Below are positions 6,234-6,265 of a DNA stretch of 6,265 nt, in pieces. The position numbers were made by a program, and so were the translations under genes. The stretch's first letter is position 1; every line of letters begins with the position of its first letter. The notes under the pieces are model-generated. The model did not search any database and was not told the origin of the DNA. It worked only from the letters and a program-made list of their open reading frames with translations. The DNA comes from an uncultured Porphyromonas sp. (GTDB taxonomy: Bacteria; Bacteroidota; Bacteroidia; Bacteroidales; Porphyromonadaceae), in contig NZ_CABUAN010000062.1 in the NCBI RefSeq assembly GCF_902489635.1, forward strand, positions 1 through 6,265, written 5' to 3'.

Positions 6234-6265
6234 CTTCGGAGGAATCAAATGAAACTTCGGAGGAA
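6234..6265 (+). repeat. Direct repeat CTTCGGAGGAA, period 21, cut by window end
   Basis: CTTCGGAGGAA is found at 6234-6244 and again at 6255-6265, separated by 10 A-rich bases. The second copy ends exactly at the window edge, so the array may continue. Each copy contains C(TTCG)G, a very stable tetraloop in RNA, though the flanks give only a short stem. GGAGG resembles a Shine-Dalgarno site, but the repeated layout argues for an intergenic repeat element. Confidence 0.7.

Noticed and set aside
6249..6265. ATG preceded by GGAGG at 6238-6242, a possible gene start
   Set aside because: The GGAGG is part of a direct repeat, Bacteroidota rarely use Shine-Dalgarno sites, no promoter box lies between it and the terminator, and only five codons are visible.

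Overview
The window looks like a chromosomal segment of a Bacteroidota bacterium, most likely a Porphyromonas or close relative. The evidence is the gene order (isoleucyl-tRNA synthetase, a zinc-less DksA-like protein, lipoprotein signal peptidase, DUF4296-type lipoprotein), a Bacteroidota-style -7 promoter box (TAnnTTTG) before the first gene, the absence of Shine-Dalgarno sites before the genes, and protein features of that phylum (GxHH active-site motif in IleRS, inserted loops in LspA). The genus is an inference; the phylum is fairly secure.

Layout: bases 1-45 may be the 3' end of an upstream gene. A promoter candidate at 85-92 precedes ileS (119-3532), which fills over half the window. 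After an 84-base gap with some folding potential come three closely spaced same-strand genes: a TraR/DksA-family regulator (3617-3997), lspA (4015-4695, 17 bases later) and a lipoprotein with a DUF4296-like N-terminal domain (4711-5700, 15 bases later). A small hypothetical ORF (5744-5968) follows after 43 bases with a possible hairpin. All genes are on the plus strand, and the spacing suggests one transcript from ileS or from the regulator through to the small ORF.

The last 297 bases (5969-6265) hold no convincing gene but are dense in repeats: seven 7-base GTTGGCT-type units, then 9-base CCGATAGCT units, a palindromic ACAGCGCTGT site, a long CACGTG-containing hairpin followed by a T-run (a strong terminator candidate), and two copies of CTTCGGAGGAA with a 21-base period running into the window edge.

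Functionally the genes join translation (IleRS), control of RNA polymerase (DksA-like) and lipoprotein maturation (LspA, with a probable substrate lipoprotein next door). I see no phage, CRISPR, transposase, tRNA or rRNA and no clear new multi-gene system. The points most worth following are the inverted HIGH motif of IleRS, the DksA-like protein that has lost three of four zinc ligands, the repeat-bearing linker of the lipoprotein, and the repeat cluster at the 3' end.
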